64,000 nt of DNA from Dactylonectria macrodidyma (GCA_020744425.1 JAGMUV010000004.1:2480001-2544000), one strand, 5' to 3'. Shown: positions 11,617-24,800, counted from the stretch's first letter. Numbers and translations are program-made. The notes: generated by a model from the letters alone, not told the origin.

Positions 11617-14600
11617 CTAACCAACCCACTTGCGTGCGTTCAGGAACAACTGGAACCAAGGTCCATACTGACCCCACTTAGCAACCTGATGTTCCGGCTT
11701 CCACGAGCCAACATCGGCCATGATGGTTCGCTCCGGATGGGGCATCATAGCCACGACACGGCCGTCCCTGCTCTTAACACCGGCGATACCTTGGGGGCTA
11801 CCGTTGGGGTTGAAAGGGTACTGCTCTGTAACTTTTCCATAGTTGTCGACATATCTGAGGGGAATTAGCCCGTTGCCGTTCAGTGATGGCAGGTCGCCAT
11901 CGGCAGTAAACTGAGCTCGGCCTTCGCCGTGTGACACGACGATGGGAAGAGAAGATCCAGACATGCCAGAGAAGAAGACGGAGTTATCCGACTTTTCTTC
12001 AATGGTCACCATAGAGAATCTACCCTCGAACTGGGAGCTCGCGTTCTCAACTGCAATGATGTTAGTAACCGATCACGAACCGAATTTGACTCTCAATAGA
12101 AGACATACCAAATGTAGGCCAAGCCTCAGCTCCAGGAATCAACTCCTTGACTATAGCCCTCACAGTTAGTAATTATTCATATCAAAACAAAGAACAGGAT
12201 TTGCATACGTCTAGTGAGCATCTGGCAACCGTTGCAAACACCAAATGAGAAGGTGTCGGGTCGCCGGAAGAATGCCTCAAATGTCTTCCGGGCACCATTG
12301 TGCATGAGAATGGATTGAGCCCATCCATTTCCAGCACCCAGAACATCACTAAAGCGCAAGTATCAGTACCCTTAGCGTGCGTAGGATGGATCACATTTAT
12401 CTTACCCATACGAAAAACCGCCGCAGGCAGCCAAGCCACGGAATCCGTCCAGTGAGAAACCATCCAAAATGTCAGACATGTGGACATCAACGGCGTCAAA
12501 GCCCGCAGCTCGGAAAGCGAAGGCCATTTCCGCGTGACCATTCACACCCTGTTCTCGCAAGATAGCGACTGTGACAGCACTCATCAGTAGTCATACTTGG
12601 ATATTGGATCAATCAAAAACTCACCTCTGGGCCTGGAGACTAGGTTCTTCAGGTTGGTCATGGTTGGCAAGCTGACATCCGCGGGGTTGAACTTCAACTT
12701 GAAGTGAAGACCGGGGTCATTAGAATCTTTGATAGCATCGAATTCCGACTGTGCACAAGCTGGTTCATCGCGAAGCTTCTGCATCTCATACGAGGTGCTC
12801 GACCACCATTGCTGAATCTCAGTTCGGTCCAGGTCAACAAGTGTCTTGGCCTTGTACTTGACACTGAGAGACTGCTTGGATGTGGGTCGAACGTAACCAA
12901 TGGTTCTGATCAGGCCAGGGGGAGGGCCGCAGGTGGCGAAGCAACGCTTGAACTTGATTTCGTCGCTTCGTCGAATCTGGAAAACGGCACCAAGCTCTTC
13001 GTTGAAGAGAGTGTCGAGAACCTTAGCCTCGGATTCTGCTACGTTGTCAAGGGAGATCTCAGCTCCGCATCGACCAGCAAACATCATTTCAGCAACAGTA
13101 GTGAGCAGGCCTCCATCCGAGCGATCGTGGTAGGCAAGGACAATGTTCTCCTAATATCCTCGTGTCAGTAGTTGAATGTCTTGGGAGGGTGTGGATGGCA
13201 TACCTGGTGCAATTGCCACATGGCATCGAAGAAGTCGCGAATCATGTCAACATCGCGGACGTCGGGCACCTCGTTTCCAATCTGGCCGAGGCACTGTGCA
13301 AGTGCTGAGCCACCCATAGCCTTGAAGCCTTGGGCAAGATCCACGAAGACGAGCAGACTGTCGCCGACCTCCTCAACACGGCGAAGCTGTGGCGTCCAAG
13401 TGCTACGCACGTCCTCAATGAGACTGAAGGCCGAGATGACCAAAGAAATAGGAGCAGTAACGGTTTTGGCCTCAGAAGTCTCCTTATCCTTCCAGGAGGC
13501 CTTCATAGAGAGCGAATCCTTGCCGACTGGGATAGAGATACCCAGCTGGGGGCAAAGTTCCATTCCAATGGCTTGGACTGCTTCGTAGAGAGCGGCACCC
13601 TCACCAGGGTGACCAACAGCAGCCATCCAGTTGGCGGAAAGCTTGACACGCTTCAAGTCTCCATTGACTGAGCCAGGCTTGATATCCGCAGCACCTAGGT
13701 TCATTAGACTCTCAGCAACAGCCATTCGAGCGGAGGCAGCAGCAGAGACCAAGGCAAGAGTAGGCTTCTCTCCCCTAAAACACCATCAGCCATTTTTCAG
13801 AGCGTCAAAGATACTAGGAGTTACTCACATGGCCATTGCCTCACCTCGACGAGTCTTCTCATCGACGCTGAAACTGGTCAGGGTGACAGCGACATCGGCA
13901 ACGGGAGTCTGCCAAGGGCCAACAAGTTGATCTCGAACGGACAGACCACCGACAGTACGGTCACCAATAGTGATGAGGAAGCTCTTGGATCCAACAGAAG
14001 GCAGTTTGAAAACAAGTTCCGTGGCTTTGGTGATCATATGGCCGATATCAGATGAGCCGCACTGTTCCGTCATGCTCTTGACCGCGTCGAAGGAACGCAA
14101 GTTCTTCTGAACTCTCTGGACATTCTTAGAGATTCTTCTACCAGGGGGGAAGAGAACGTCCATAGGGAGGTTGATCGGGTCAATGGGAGGTTGTGTAGTC
14201 GGCTCACGATCCGTCAAGACGAGCTTGGCGGTGCCATTCTCGGCATGGGAGACCGCAGTTCCGACGACGGAGAACCCACAACGCTCTCTTCGGCAGATGC
14301 TAGTGAAGCGATTCAAGCCATCACGGTTAACAAGGAGAACTAATAGTTTTACAGTCAGTAATGGGCTCACGATAAAATCTCTCCGGCGTGGATCACATAC
14401 CATATCGCTCCTGCGCCTCGTTACACCAAATCTGAAACATAACATCATTAGTTCTTTCACTTGAATAGTGCTTCTTCTGGGACCTACCTGCAGAGGAGAC
14501 ATGGAGTTGTCTGCGCTTTCAACTTGCCGAAGCTCGAACTTGCCGCCAAATCCAGCGTCCTTGACCAGTTCTGTGTTTTGTTAGAGCTAGTCCAAGATGA

Positions 14601-16636
14601 ATTTCGAAAGTATCCAATGTTACTAACCAGGAAGTGCGTTGGATAGACCACCAGCGCCCACATCGTGGATAAAAGCGATGGGGCTCTCAGGGCCCAACGC
14701 AACACAGGTGTTGATGACCATCTGAGCACGTCGTTCCATCTCGGGGTTTCCACGTTGGACGCTGTCGAAGTCGAGATCCGCAGTAGCTTCAGTGCCTTGG
14801 TTTGAAGAGGCCGCGCCACCACCTTCTATCAGTTAGTGATCTTTTTTCAATCATGTCCCAGAGTCATACTGACCAAGTCCAATTAGCATAGCAGGGCCTC
14901 CCAGAACGATGACCTGGGTGTTAGGTTAGTATCTCGCTCCATGTTCGCAATAAAATCGCCAGCAAATAATGAAGTTTGCGCAATTCTATTCATGTGGATG
15001 GGTTGAAAAGAGAATGAGTCTCACATGGGCGCCATCTTCGACGTGGCTCTCCTCTTTGAGGGCGTGTTGAGGTCGGACACTTCCAATACCGCCAGCGATC
15101 TGTGGGTTTGAGTTAGTAACATGCGTAAAGGCAATCGATGTACCGATTAGTGCGATGAGAAGTCTTGTGATCTCAATTATAAATGTTCAAGGTTGTGGAA
15201 GTCACTGACCATGATGGGTTTGTGGTAACCTCGGTACTCAGGAGTCTCGGACTCAGCCTCATTGGTGAGAAGAGTTCTGAAGGTTCCAGTGAGAGCAGGT
15301 CGACCAAACTCATTGTTGAATCGTGCTGAACCGATGGGAGCCTCAAGCATAATGTCGAGACTGGAAGCGTAGTGAGAAGGTCTTCCAATATCGACCTCCC
15401 AAGGCTGCTTGTTGCCTGGGATCAGAAGATCCGAAACCCAGAAGCCACAAAGACCAGCCTTAGGTGCGGAGCCTCTTCCAACAGCACCCTCGTCACGAAT
15501 TTCGCCTCCACTTCCAGTGGCAGCACCAGGGAAGGGAGAAATGGCAGTGGGGTGGTTGTGAGTCTCAACCTTGATCAAAGGCTGGACGACCTCCTTAGTG
15601 AGCTTCCAGCTACCAGTAGAATAATCCGGGGCCCAGAAGTTTCCCTCCTCACCCGACATGCTATCCAGTAGACAGTCAGCCAATGTTCATCAGAAATCAT
15701 GATGTGTAGCTCCAGATCAGAGTATTGACAAATTCTCGATGAGGGCTATCCAAGAAAAGGGTAATCTTACACAGCTGCGTTGTCGGAGTAGGCGCTGATG
15801 ACGTAGTCGGGATTCTTCTTGTGAGTGTTCTTGATCATGCCGAAAAGACTATTCGGTTGGCTCTCGCCATCAATGGTCCAGGACGCGTTGAAAACATGGT
15901 GTCGACAGTGCTCTGAGTTGACCTGAGCAAACATGAAAAGCTCGACATCATTCTGCATCGACGTATTAGTCATGAGTTTGTGGCTTGTACGGTTGATGAA
16001 AGTAGCTCATACAGGCGATCGTCCGAGGGCAGTATATTGCTTGACCAGGTATTCCATATTTGGCTTATCAAGGCCAAGGCCGGCCTTCTTGTTGTGGTCC
16101 TCAAGAGCGGCCAGGGAACCGCGTTCATCGGAAAAGATGTCAACCACAACAAGAGGGTGTCGGACCCCGTGGGCGAACATATCGTTGAGAACGGGAGGCG
16201 ATGTGCTGAAAAACTCGGTCATACGGTCGTAGATGACATCCTTGAAGTCCAATCCCTGCTCTCCTTTGTATTCCTCCTCGAATTGAATGCGGACGACTCG
16301 GCCTCGTTCGATGCGGTTTACGGTTTTGAGGCCGCAAACAAGGGCAATGCTGGAGGCCTTGGAACTCCATGGTGAAACGTTGCGAGGGTAGATGAAGACT
16401 TCGACGGTCTTTTCGTCGCTTCCGGTCGAGGTCGAGGTCGCTGGGTTATCAATGGCTTGAAGAATTTGCTTCACCTTGACGAGAACGGCCGGGTCCTCGG
16501 TCTCGAGGTCGACATAGTACTGCCATGATCCGGAGAGCTGAGTAACCTTGGCAGAGCTCTGATCGTTGATGCGCTGCACAAGCTTCTGCAACTCCGAAGC
16601 CGTGAAGCACGGCTCGCCGACCAGAACCTGGTGCAT
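11617..16636 (-). CDS. ade6: phosphoribosylformylglycinamidine synthase
   Basis: FGAM synthase: catalyses the ATP- and glutamine-dependent conversion of FGAR to FGAM, fourth step of purine synthesis, in the cytosol. Fifteen exons give 1355 aa, matching the large eukaryotic PurL: 16636-16013, 15952-15771, 15660-15210, 15099-15025, 14913-14874, 14822-14628, 14570-14488, 14431-14401, 14339-13829, 13774-13204, 13150-12625, 12568-12406, 12348-12209, 12150-12109, 12050-11617. All phases agree. The synthase half shows [39 protein letters not shown] ATP-site residues and a second AIR-synthase-like half ([10 protein letters not shown]). The C-terminal class I glutaminase has nucleophile Cys in GVCNGCQM (about residue 1189) and His in MPHPER (about 1316). 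Exon 8 is only 31 nt and exons 5 and 14 are 40 and 42 nt. The intron count is high for a fungal gene. Confidence 0.97.
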
Positions 16637-16700
16637 GGTGAATTATTGCTGCGCTGCGCGTCGGCTTCAGAGCAAAATGCGATGCGATGCGCTTTGACTT

Positions 16701-16706
16701 TGACTC
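16701..16706 (+). promoter_or_regulatory. TGACTC element upstream of ade6
   Basis: TGACTC sits about 65 bp before the ATG of the minus-strand FGAM synthase gene. In budding yeast this hexamer is the core bound by Bas1 at ADE genes and by Gcn4 at amino-acid genes; filamentous fungi use the Gcn4-like factor Cpc1. The location is right, but a single hexamer is weak evidence. Confidence 0.3.
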
Positions 16707-19190
16707 GCCGGTCCTCGTGGCGGGGTGAAATGAGAGAAAGAAAATCTAACGACCCCGCCGGACCCGGGACAACCTTACTCCGCGCGCAAAACTTTGCTCC
16801 GTCAACGGGGGGAACAAAAGCAAAGAAGAGTCATTTACTTGTTGGGTGAAAGCGTTTCCATTTCGTATGCGAGTCACATCAGGAGGTCCCTTGCGCTTGG
16901 TTCAGAAGGCTTTCGTTTTCGTTCCTGTCACACTCACATATACCATGGTGGGCCATCTGAGGTGGGGCTTGACCACCCCAGTAGTCCACGGTCAATTCTT
17001 CGAGGGATGCTGAGCTAAATGATGGCTGAAACTAAATAATATACAGGATGAACCTGAATTGTATGATCAGCCGATGATGAGATAGAGAATATTGTGGCGA
17101 CATTGTGGTCCTGCAGACTGTGGTTGAATACAAAATACACAAGCACCTTTCGAGGGCAGAGCGACAACCCTGTAGGCCCAATCACAGCATTCAATTCACG
17201 ACATTGATCAGGGACACATTACTGATGCTTCATCCTGAAATAATTTACATCCATCGCAGCAAGACCGGCTCAATTGAGACAAAAAAGAAAAGAAATATGC
17301 CGTTGTTTCATGCACTCCGCCGATTTTATAAAAAGATGCACCTATGCAGTCGGGGCTTGGTCTTCCCTGCACATATCCCTGAGCCACTTACACGGCTACG
17401 CTGTAGCGAGCCGCCTTGGGATTCCACCAGCGACAGCTTAAGTCCCTCCAGTGACCTACAAGAATGGCCCAATTCTTCTCATGTAATTATCTGTACTACA
17501 TCGAAGGACTTTCCTGTTAAATGTGAGAAGAACCTCAATGGGAGGTAACTGTCAATGGCTCTTACTACTCACAATCTCCACCCCCTCATCATTTCTCATC
17601 AGGGCGGTCAAGAAGTTACATCAATCCACTGATGAACGGGACCAAAAAGGCAAAATCCCAAGGTATATACGCCCAATGGAGAGATTGTAGGCTTTGACGG
17701 GGTGCTTTGTTACCATTTCGCAGCTAAGTCCCGGTGCTATTACTGACCTTTCTTGCAAGCCAGGTATTACGACTAAGAATACTTTCGGCTTTGAGGCTAT
17801 GATTAAGAAACTTTTGCTGACACTAAACACACGAGAACTAGTTCTTCTTTTCAATAGCTGAGGCTGTAAAAAATACAGCATACCTTCTAAGGATCTCATC
17901 CCTGGATAGCATCGTAACCCATCTCTAGATAGAAACGCTACCATGAAGTCGATGTAACAAAAGTCGATCAGCGGCTTGCTCCGACCTCTCGAACCACCTC
18001 ACCGGAGCGAGTCAGCTGACGTATATAGGTTTTGATTCAACCGATCACGCAATGGTCGGCGTTTGGACCAGCCACGGTGAATCTCAACTTCCTCAAGGGT
18101 GCTAGTAGTTGATATGATGCCTGGAGTTTTCGGATGAAGAGTTTGCCCCTTCCATTCATTTCTTTTCATGTAATCAGTCCCAAAATCATGTTGCTTTTCG
18201 GACTTCTTACTTTATCATCTACAGGATGAATCGAGTTCTTTTTCTTTCGTGATGGTATACCGAAGGACGCTTCTATCCCCATGTATTCTTACAAGTGAGT
18301 GCGAATATCTGCCCCACCCAGAACCCCCCCCCCCCCAAAAAAAAAAACCGGTTTCCTCCATGGACCTCCAACATTGCATGTTTCAACAACACGAGCCGAC
18401 AAACTGAAAATCCGTTGATCCCTTTCCTATTGAGATTGCGCGGGCTTATATGGCTTTCGTTTTCAATATCATGTTTCGAAGCATTATCCTTGTTAACCAG
18501 ATGGCCGGCTTCAGGCAGCCGCTCCCGAGTTAGCCCTGGCTTGCCTGGGTGGCGGCTCAGTCCTCGTCAACAGCAAGTATAAGAGTAGCGTATTGCTGTC
18601 TCATCGATTCTCAATTGGAGTCTGAAAGATACCACACCTTGCCGGCCCAAACCACAATTACGTTACAATTGCGACGACCATTCATTGCTCCCTACACCGA
18701 AATGGCTGTTACAAAGAACGAAACAAGGCTTTTCCACTCCCAAATTCTCGGCCCGGTCCGACGTCACCAAGACTACACCAAACTTGAGGTCAAGGAACCA
18801 CCAGTACGGGACGAATGTCTTCCCTGCCAAGCGGCAGTCGGCACATGGTGCATTGCCGAAAAAGAGGGCAGGATGCGAGGGTATCCGAGATTTTGTTCGC
18901 AGTGGTTCGCCAGCGGTTCGCCTGATCCTCGCTTCGGAATTTCGGATGTTTACGGATCCTGGCTCAGCACAAGTGTGAGGCTTACGGCCAACATGTTGGA
19001 AATCCCATTCCTTTCACCGACCGTCACATGATTGGCCTTCATCCGTCACCGGCGTGCTTGCACCACTGTAACTCACTGGTAGGAATTGTTGCTTTCAACC
19101 CCCGCACTTCCAAGCCTCACTGGGTATCTGTGGTCAGGTGGCCACTCCTCGTCGAGGCGATCTCTGCGGCGTGGCAGGTGACTGACCCAA

Positions 19191-19224
19191 GATGGTCCAG
19201 AGTCGAAGATGGTCCAGAGTCGAC
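19191..19224. repeat. 17-bp direct repeat
   Basis: GATGGTCCAGAGTCGAA followed directly by the same 17 bases with one change at the last position. No gene overlaps it. Confidence 0.75.
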
Positions 19225-19985
19225 GATGCTCCCAAGAGGCGTCCCCGAGAGACGCCTCCAAGAGACGCTCCCAAGGGCATCACCCATGAGATCATCACCC
19301 GCTGTGTGACGTTTGGGTGCCGGGCGACGACAATGTCTGCAAGGGAAACCCTGCGACGTGCGCCGTCGTTGAGGCCCGAGAGGCTCTTTTTCAAGAAATG
19401 AGCAGACCGGGCTTCTGAATTTACCCAAGCCTGCGCCGCATCTTGTGACGAAGAAGCTGCAGTAGCTTCGCAGCGCGTTCGTTGATTGATAGCCTTCTTT
19501 TTTGAGGCCCCCTCTATAGAGCCACGTCAGTACCCAAGCTATGGGTTGGGCACCGCCAGTAGTACAGCGCCATCGCTTTTCAAGCGAATGTACGAATCGT
19601 CGATGGAAGCTTTTGAGGCGTTGTCGTTGTACTGCTCGCCCTATCCAAAGTTAAGGCTGCAAGGATCAACACACGCTTGCGACTGGACGACCACGCCGAG
19701 ATACGGCCCGCACCGCCTTTCCTTGGGCCATCCTCTTAGGCGTCGGATGCTCAGTGTGAGATGCCGAAAAGGGTGTCTCTCCCCATCCATCATTGCGCCT
19801 TGTTATCTCCTCATCAAACAACAGTTGCCTCATGAAGCTTGGTCGCCTCTCCACGTTTTGTCCCCATCCCCGCTTCAGACTCGTGAGCGGTGACTTCTGC
19901 CATCTTGTTGTCTCTCCCATCATCGCTTTCTGACATCAACCCCGCCTGGTGTTTAATTCTACCGCAGTTGCCGCGCCAGGACCTC

Positions 19986-21842
19986 ATGATGTCAAATCTA
20001 TCACCAAGCCGTGAACGTGTTTCCGAACCACCTTTACCGTCGTCGACCTTCCAATCCTTAGACTATCCGCTCCACCACTCAACACTGTCACTGTGGCAAA
20101 TGAATCATTTCCACCTGCCTCACCGCGACCGCGACGACTCGGGTGACTACGACGCCGATATCAACGCCAGCCAGCCATATGAAGCTTGCGCGCATGGCTC
20201 GTCCGAACGGCCGGTCGCCTCTAACGAGGACTTCGATCCCCAGAGCATCGATCTTCACCAAGATATGTCGAGCCACTTGAGTCAGAGTTTTGCCGCGTGC
20301 AGCAACTCTCTTGAATTCGACCACATGGATGGGTACGGGAGCCTCGACGCCCCAAGCTGGATGTCGGGACCCTTCATGTCACCCGTGTCGCCTATTGCTG
20401 GCCCATGGGTCTCATCCATGAACAAACAAGACAAACTCAACGAGTTCCTCAACAACGTGGGTGACGTACTTCCGTCAACCGGTCTGCCCTCAGCAACTAC
20501 ATCAACCCAGCCCCCTCAATCAGCCCTGGTGCCGGCAACGGATGTAATCACACCCACGGTATTATCGACCTTTGGTACGCCGGCTACTGGGCAGACAGAG
20601 AGAGGGCGGTCTGGACTTCAAATACTATCAGAAAACGATGAATGTGATGAAGACGACCAGTACCACAACACGCCGTACGATCCGAACAAGAAGACGGCAA
20701 TTCCCCCTCCTACGAAAAGCAGACCAAATGATGACAGCAATCCCGTGTACCCTCGGCTTATACATGAGGCCCTCAGAAAGCCAGAGAACCATGATTTTGA
20801 AGATAATTGCGAGTTCTGCCCATATTACATCATGGAGCCCTTTCAGTTCATCCAGAAACCTTGGAATTCGTGCTTGAAGGCTAGGGCGGAGTTCAGCCAC
20901 ACTATCTCTCACGCTGTGAGCGACCACGGGTTCATCAGAGGCTCACATCCACACCGACATGGTCAACGCTTCATCGCCAAATGCGCGCTACATGACATCA
21001 AGGTCAAGGGCAAGAATAAATGCAATCACTGCAGCAAGCCTGGCCGCTGGACTCAAGATGACCCAGACGATCCAGCAGACGAGACACACTTTGGCGGCGC
21101 GCTCTGCTTGCGGTGCTATGCCGAGTTTCCCACCAGCGCCGATCTGTTTAATCACCACAAGGAGCTCAACATCTGCACATATCGCGAAGACTTGCCTCTC
21201 GCGGAGAAGATGAAGTATCTCTACATCACCTTCGCATCTTCAAACACGGTGCCCAAATTTCACCCGCCGGTCAGCAAGCCGAGGGAGAATGGCGCAAGGA
21301 AAAGAAAGTTGAAGGGTGGTCAAGGACAGAATGCCTTATCGCCAGCAACAAAACGCCAAAACGGGCGGTTACCACAAGGCCCAGTGCGTCAAATACGCTC
21401 TCAACCTCCGCCTTCTCAAATCAACTCTCCACTTGTCGCGTCTCATCTGAGTCCACCCCAAGTCACTTCACCTGCTCCGACATTACCTAATACGGACCAA
21501 AACGACCCGATGTTAGGCTACTACCCAACACAAACACAACCTCTATATGTGCCTCAACAGACTGAGCCGTGGTTTCCCGGTGTGGGACTGCAGTCTCACG
21601 AATTGGACTCTCTTGGTTTCTCCTCATTTATCGACCTTTCAATCGGCCCATTTGATACTATGTTTGCTGGACTTTCATTACCATACCAATCTACTCAAAA
21701 TGCGCACAATTGGCAACCAAACGGAGTGCAGCCGGCTGGGAAAAACCAGTGGGATCAGTTCACGGACTCGGGTTTTGGGTCCCTCTTAGATGAGAGTTCC
21801 TTCAACAATAACAACAACATGTCGGGTGGACATGGAACCTAA
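19986..21842 (+). CDS. Cys-rich putative zinc-binding protein, function unknown
   Basis: Intronless, 618 aa from the ATG pair at 19986/19989; the frame opens further upstream but with no ATG. I do not recognise the family. Residues 1-270 are Ser/Pro/acidic and low complexity. The centre has paired cysteines: CEFC near residue 275, then a Cys-His-rich stretch, CNHC near 346 and CLRC near 374, spaced C-x2-C-x24-C-x2-C. This resembles a stretched GATA-type or treble-clef finger (GATA fingers use a 17-18 residue loop), without the basic tail usual for GATA. A basic cluster (RKRKLKGG, near 440) could be a nuclear localisation signal. The C-terminal third is Gln/Pro-rich, as in activation regions. 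I infer a nuclear regulator or scaffold; this is not demonstrated. Confidence 0.7.
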   Translation: MMSNLSPSRERVSEPPLPSSTFQSLDYPLHHSTLSLWQMNHFHLPHRDRDDSGDYDADINASQPYEACAHGSSERPVASNEDFDPQSIDLHQDMSSHLSQSFAACSNSLEFDHMDGYGSLDAPSWMSGPFMSPVSPIAGPWVSSMNKQDKLNEFLNNVGDVLPSTGLPSATTSTQPPQSALVPATDVITPTVLSTFGTPATGQTERGRSGLQILSENDECDEDDQYHNTPYDPNKKTAIPPPTKSRPNDDSNPVYPRLIHEALRKPENHDFEDNCEFCPYYIMEPFQFIQKPWNSCLKARAEFSHTISHAVSDHGFIRGSHPHRHGQRFIAKCALHDIKVKGKNKCNHCSKPGRWTQDDPDDPADETHFGGALCLRCYAEFPTSADLFNHHKELNICTYREDLPLAEKMKYLYITFASSNTVPKFHPPVSKPRENGARKRKLKGGQGQNALSPATKRQNGRLPQGPVRQIRSQPPPSQINSPLVASHLSPPQVTSPAPTLPNTDQNDPMLGYYPTQTQPLYVPQQTEPWFPGVGLQSHELDSLGFSSFIDLSIGPFDTMFAGLSLPYQSTQNAHNWQPNGVQPAGKNQWDQFTDSGFGSLLDESSFNNNNNMSGGHGT

Positions 21843-24800
21843 TCCGATATTCCCTTCAACATGGATATACAACTCTTAGTCTGCTCAACTGTTTGAAGGA
21901 TATCAACAGGAGAAGTCCCTCCTTCCCAGAGTATCCTGAGACACTCGGCACTCTCGGGATAGTGGCAAGTCTGCCGTTCCCCCAACGGAGGCATGCACCT
22001 CACCAGATCAGATGAGACAGCCACGTTTCCGTGGGCTAGATCATCATCTTCAAGGTTGCCTGCGAGATGGCCGCGCATTCTCCATTCGAGGAGACCCAAC
22101 GCAAAGTCATGTGCCCCACGCGAGGCACTCCCACTCCCAAACCCCGTTCAACACCCCACACCCACTGCGACAGGCCAGAGAGATCTCACAGATCAGGCAA
22201 GCCAGTGACGAAAAAAAGGCGATACATAAAAGCCAAGCCGCAAGATGACTCACATCATTACACCTGTACGATGCTTGAATGGTTGATCCGAAAATTCGTT
22301 ACACCCCAGATTGAACAAGAAGGTTTTTTTTTTTCGTTTTCGGTTATCGTTGCTTTATACCCCCTTCCCATTCGAGTTTGGATTGTAAGCGATAGCCTGT
22401 GGTTTAGAGAAGCGATAGAACTCGTAAGAGCGGACGATATCATGGGAAATTTTGGCGAGAACGGCGTTAGTGCATTTGTTCGGAGCATTCTGTACCTACT
22501 TTACCTAGAGAAATGTATTCAACCACCATAAATCTCCCTCGCTTCAATGTGTGGTGGTAATTCATCAGCATCGATGAGTACATTGTGAATTGAGAAGACC
22601 GCCGTACCGAACGGTCGGGACGTACACACCGCAAAGAACCAGTGTATGGACATATTAACGTCACCAAGAGCCGGAGAACGAACCTGAGCACCTCTGCAGA
22701 AAGGACGACTAAACAAACCCAATAAGTTCCTGTTAATGGCGCAAGATTGTTCCTTGATTCGTTCTCATAGCAACGCCTAAAGAGGAAGTTCGTATGAGGA
22801 GATGTTCGGTTTGCTGGTGCCCGACTGACGATTCGTCGTGGGAGGTGTGGTTGAGAGTGGATCATCGTGTCGGCACAATGTGTAGAGATTTGCAGTAAAC
22901 AAGAGTAATTCAATCTTCGCCAAAACAAGAAGTGCACAAGCTCAGAACTTCGCGTGACCGGGATATTCATTTAAAGAAACCGACATGTTTTCCGTGTCCC
23001 TAGGACTCGCAGCTTGATGGGGCTGGTGAAGATCTTCGAGCTCCAGGGTAAGTTTGAGGTGAGAGGATTGGTTGCGTTGGCACCCAATAACCAAGCAGCG
23101 AATGCAACACATGACATACTAAAGTGACAGTGCATGCTACGTGGCAGAGCGAGCAAGCGTTCATCTTGGATCTCTCGACCGCCTCGTTTCTATGCTTGGA
23201 CGCTCCTTTGGTGATAACGAACATGAGCTGCTTATTGGCTTCAACCCCTCACTGAGTGAGGCGAACCTCTCGGTTGGAGGGTAGGGCTGCGCAACGGCAT
23301 TACACTGCCATCGCAGGCAGTGTTCGCTACCAGCAGTATTTTGGAGGGCCTCAAATGCGAGCAATTCCCAGGCAAACAAACGGAATCCGAACACATGAAT
23401 CATGTCCAGTTGCATGACTTGGCTGATTGCTCGGACACCAACTTGCTATGTGTTCTGACGTCAGCTTGCTTGGACATGTCGAACTATGAGAGCAGGGCTT
23501 ACTGAGCCAACGCTGGACCTCCAATGGAGACGTATACGAATTGCGCCTACCAAGGCGTTCTCCGGCAGATACGAATAACAGGCCCGGCCTGCACCAGCCT
23601 AGTCATGGCGGAAAATTACCGTCTTTGGGGGCGCAGGGCACGCGATGTCATTAGATGCTGTTGTCTGCACCAAGGACGGCGGCGCCTAAAATAAGTTGGT
23701 ACGCACTTAGGTAGTGGATGTGTTGGCGTTCCACAGGCCACGTCTGAGGGCTAGGACGAAGGACATGACGACACGCCGATAGCGAGGCATCATCCTTATT
23801 CGCACAAGCACCAATCACTTTATTTGGTGCTGTTGACCAAGACAGTTCCACCTCATGCAAAGGACCTGGAGGCACAGCGCCACTGCTTGCTGTTTTTAGT
23901 ACTGCATTAGAGGAACCTAGGCCAATACGAGATATGCACAGCAGGTTGAGTGCGTACATGCTTTGTACGTAGTACGAACGACATGCGGTCATTAGCGCCT
24001 CGCCCAACAATTAAGCTGAAAGCCACGGACCAGCCACGCGAACTCGAGGGCGGCGTTGCGACGTTGGTGGCAGGTCGCAAATCCGGGGCGGGTATCCGAT
24101 CAGTGCTTATGGCTCTCTGGCATCGCTACCCCACAGCCATTCATTCTACGACTGAGAGTCCACGAGTCTGGGAGGCCCTGGTTCCCAGCAGGCCCCATCC
24201 GGGCGAGACCGTTTTCTTCCATGGGCAGCCCAGGCGCGAGGCAGACCCCATGAATGAATGGCCCAGATGCCGCCATCGGCCCCATTGTCAGCCCAGGATT
24301 GTCTCTTTGGCGAGGTTTCAGCTTGGACGTTGGGACCACGAACATCAAACAGCAAAAGAAACGACGTGGTCCCCCAAAAATAACGCAGGCTGTTGGGGGA
24401 TTCAGAGTGCCCAACTCTGGAGTAGGGACTTCCCTAGGAGACACCACCAGGCGGGAGGCAACAGACGAGAGAGCGGTCAGCTTTGATGAGGAGTCTCGAA
24501 AGCGGCAGGTTCACGAGGGACCTACCTAAACAAGCGGGAGCTCATTTCACAACCAAATTGTGCAGTAGCGCGCGACTGTTTGCCTAATAAGCCGATGGGA
24601 CGAGTACCCGTCACCGATCGATATTTGACCAGCATTTTTACGGGTTCTGGTCACCAGTTTTCTCGTTGTGCTTCCCCAGAGTCCAGCAACAAACCCACGA
24701 CAGTGGCCAAACAAAGTTAGATGCCCTCGTTCTACCATCTCACGGGGCATCGGTGCCTCAACAGGTAAGGCTCCAGGGGAGCAAAGTCAGTCAAGCCAGT

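Larger units (their letters stand above)
16637..19985. other. gene-free stretch
   Basis: It holds the ade6 promoter on the left and the promoter or leader of the 618-aa protein on the right. No domain is recognisable on either strand. There is a C11-A10 homopolymer junction near 18318-18350 that may be error-prone, and a short tandem repeat near 19.2 kb. Confidence 0.45.

Noticed and set aside
18318..18350. C11 followed by A10
   Set aside because: Homopolymer junction with no structure; may be an assembly or sequencing artefact and says nothing about function.
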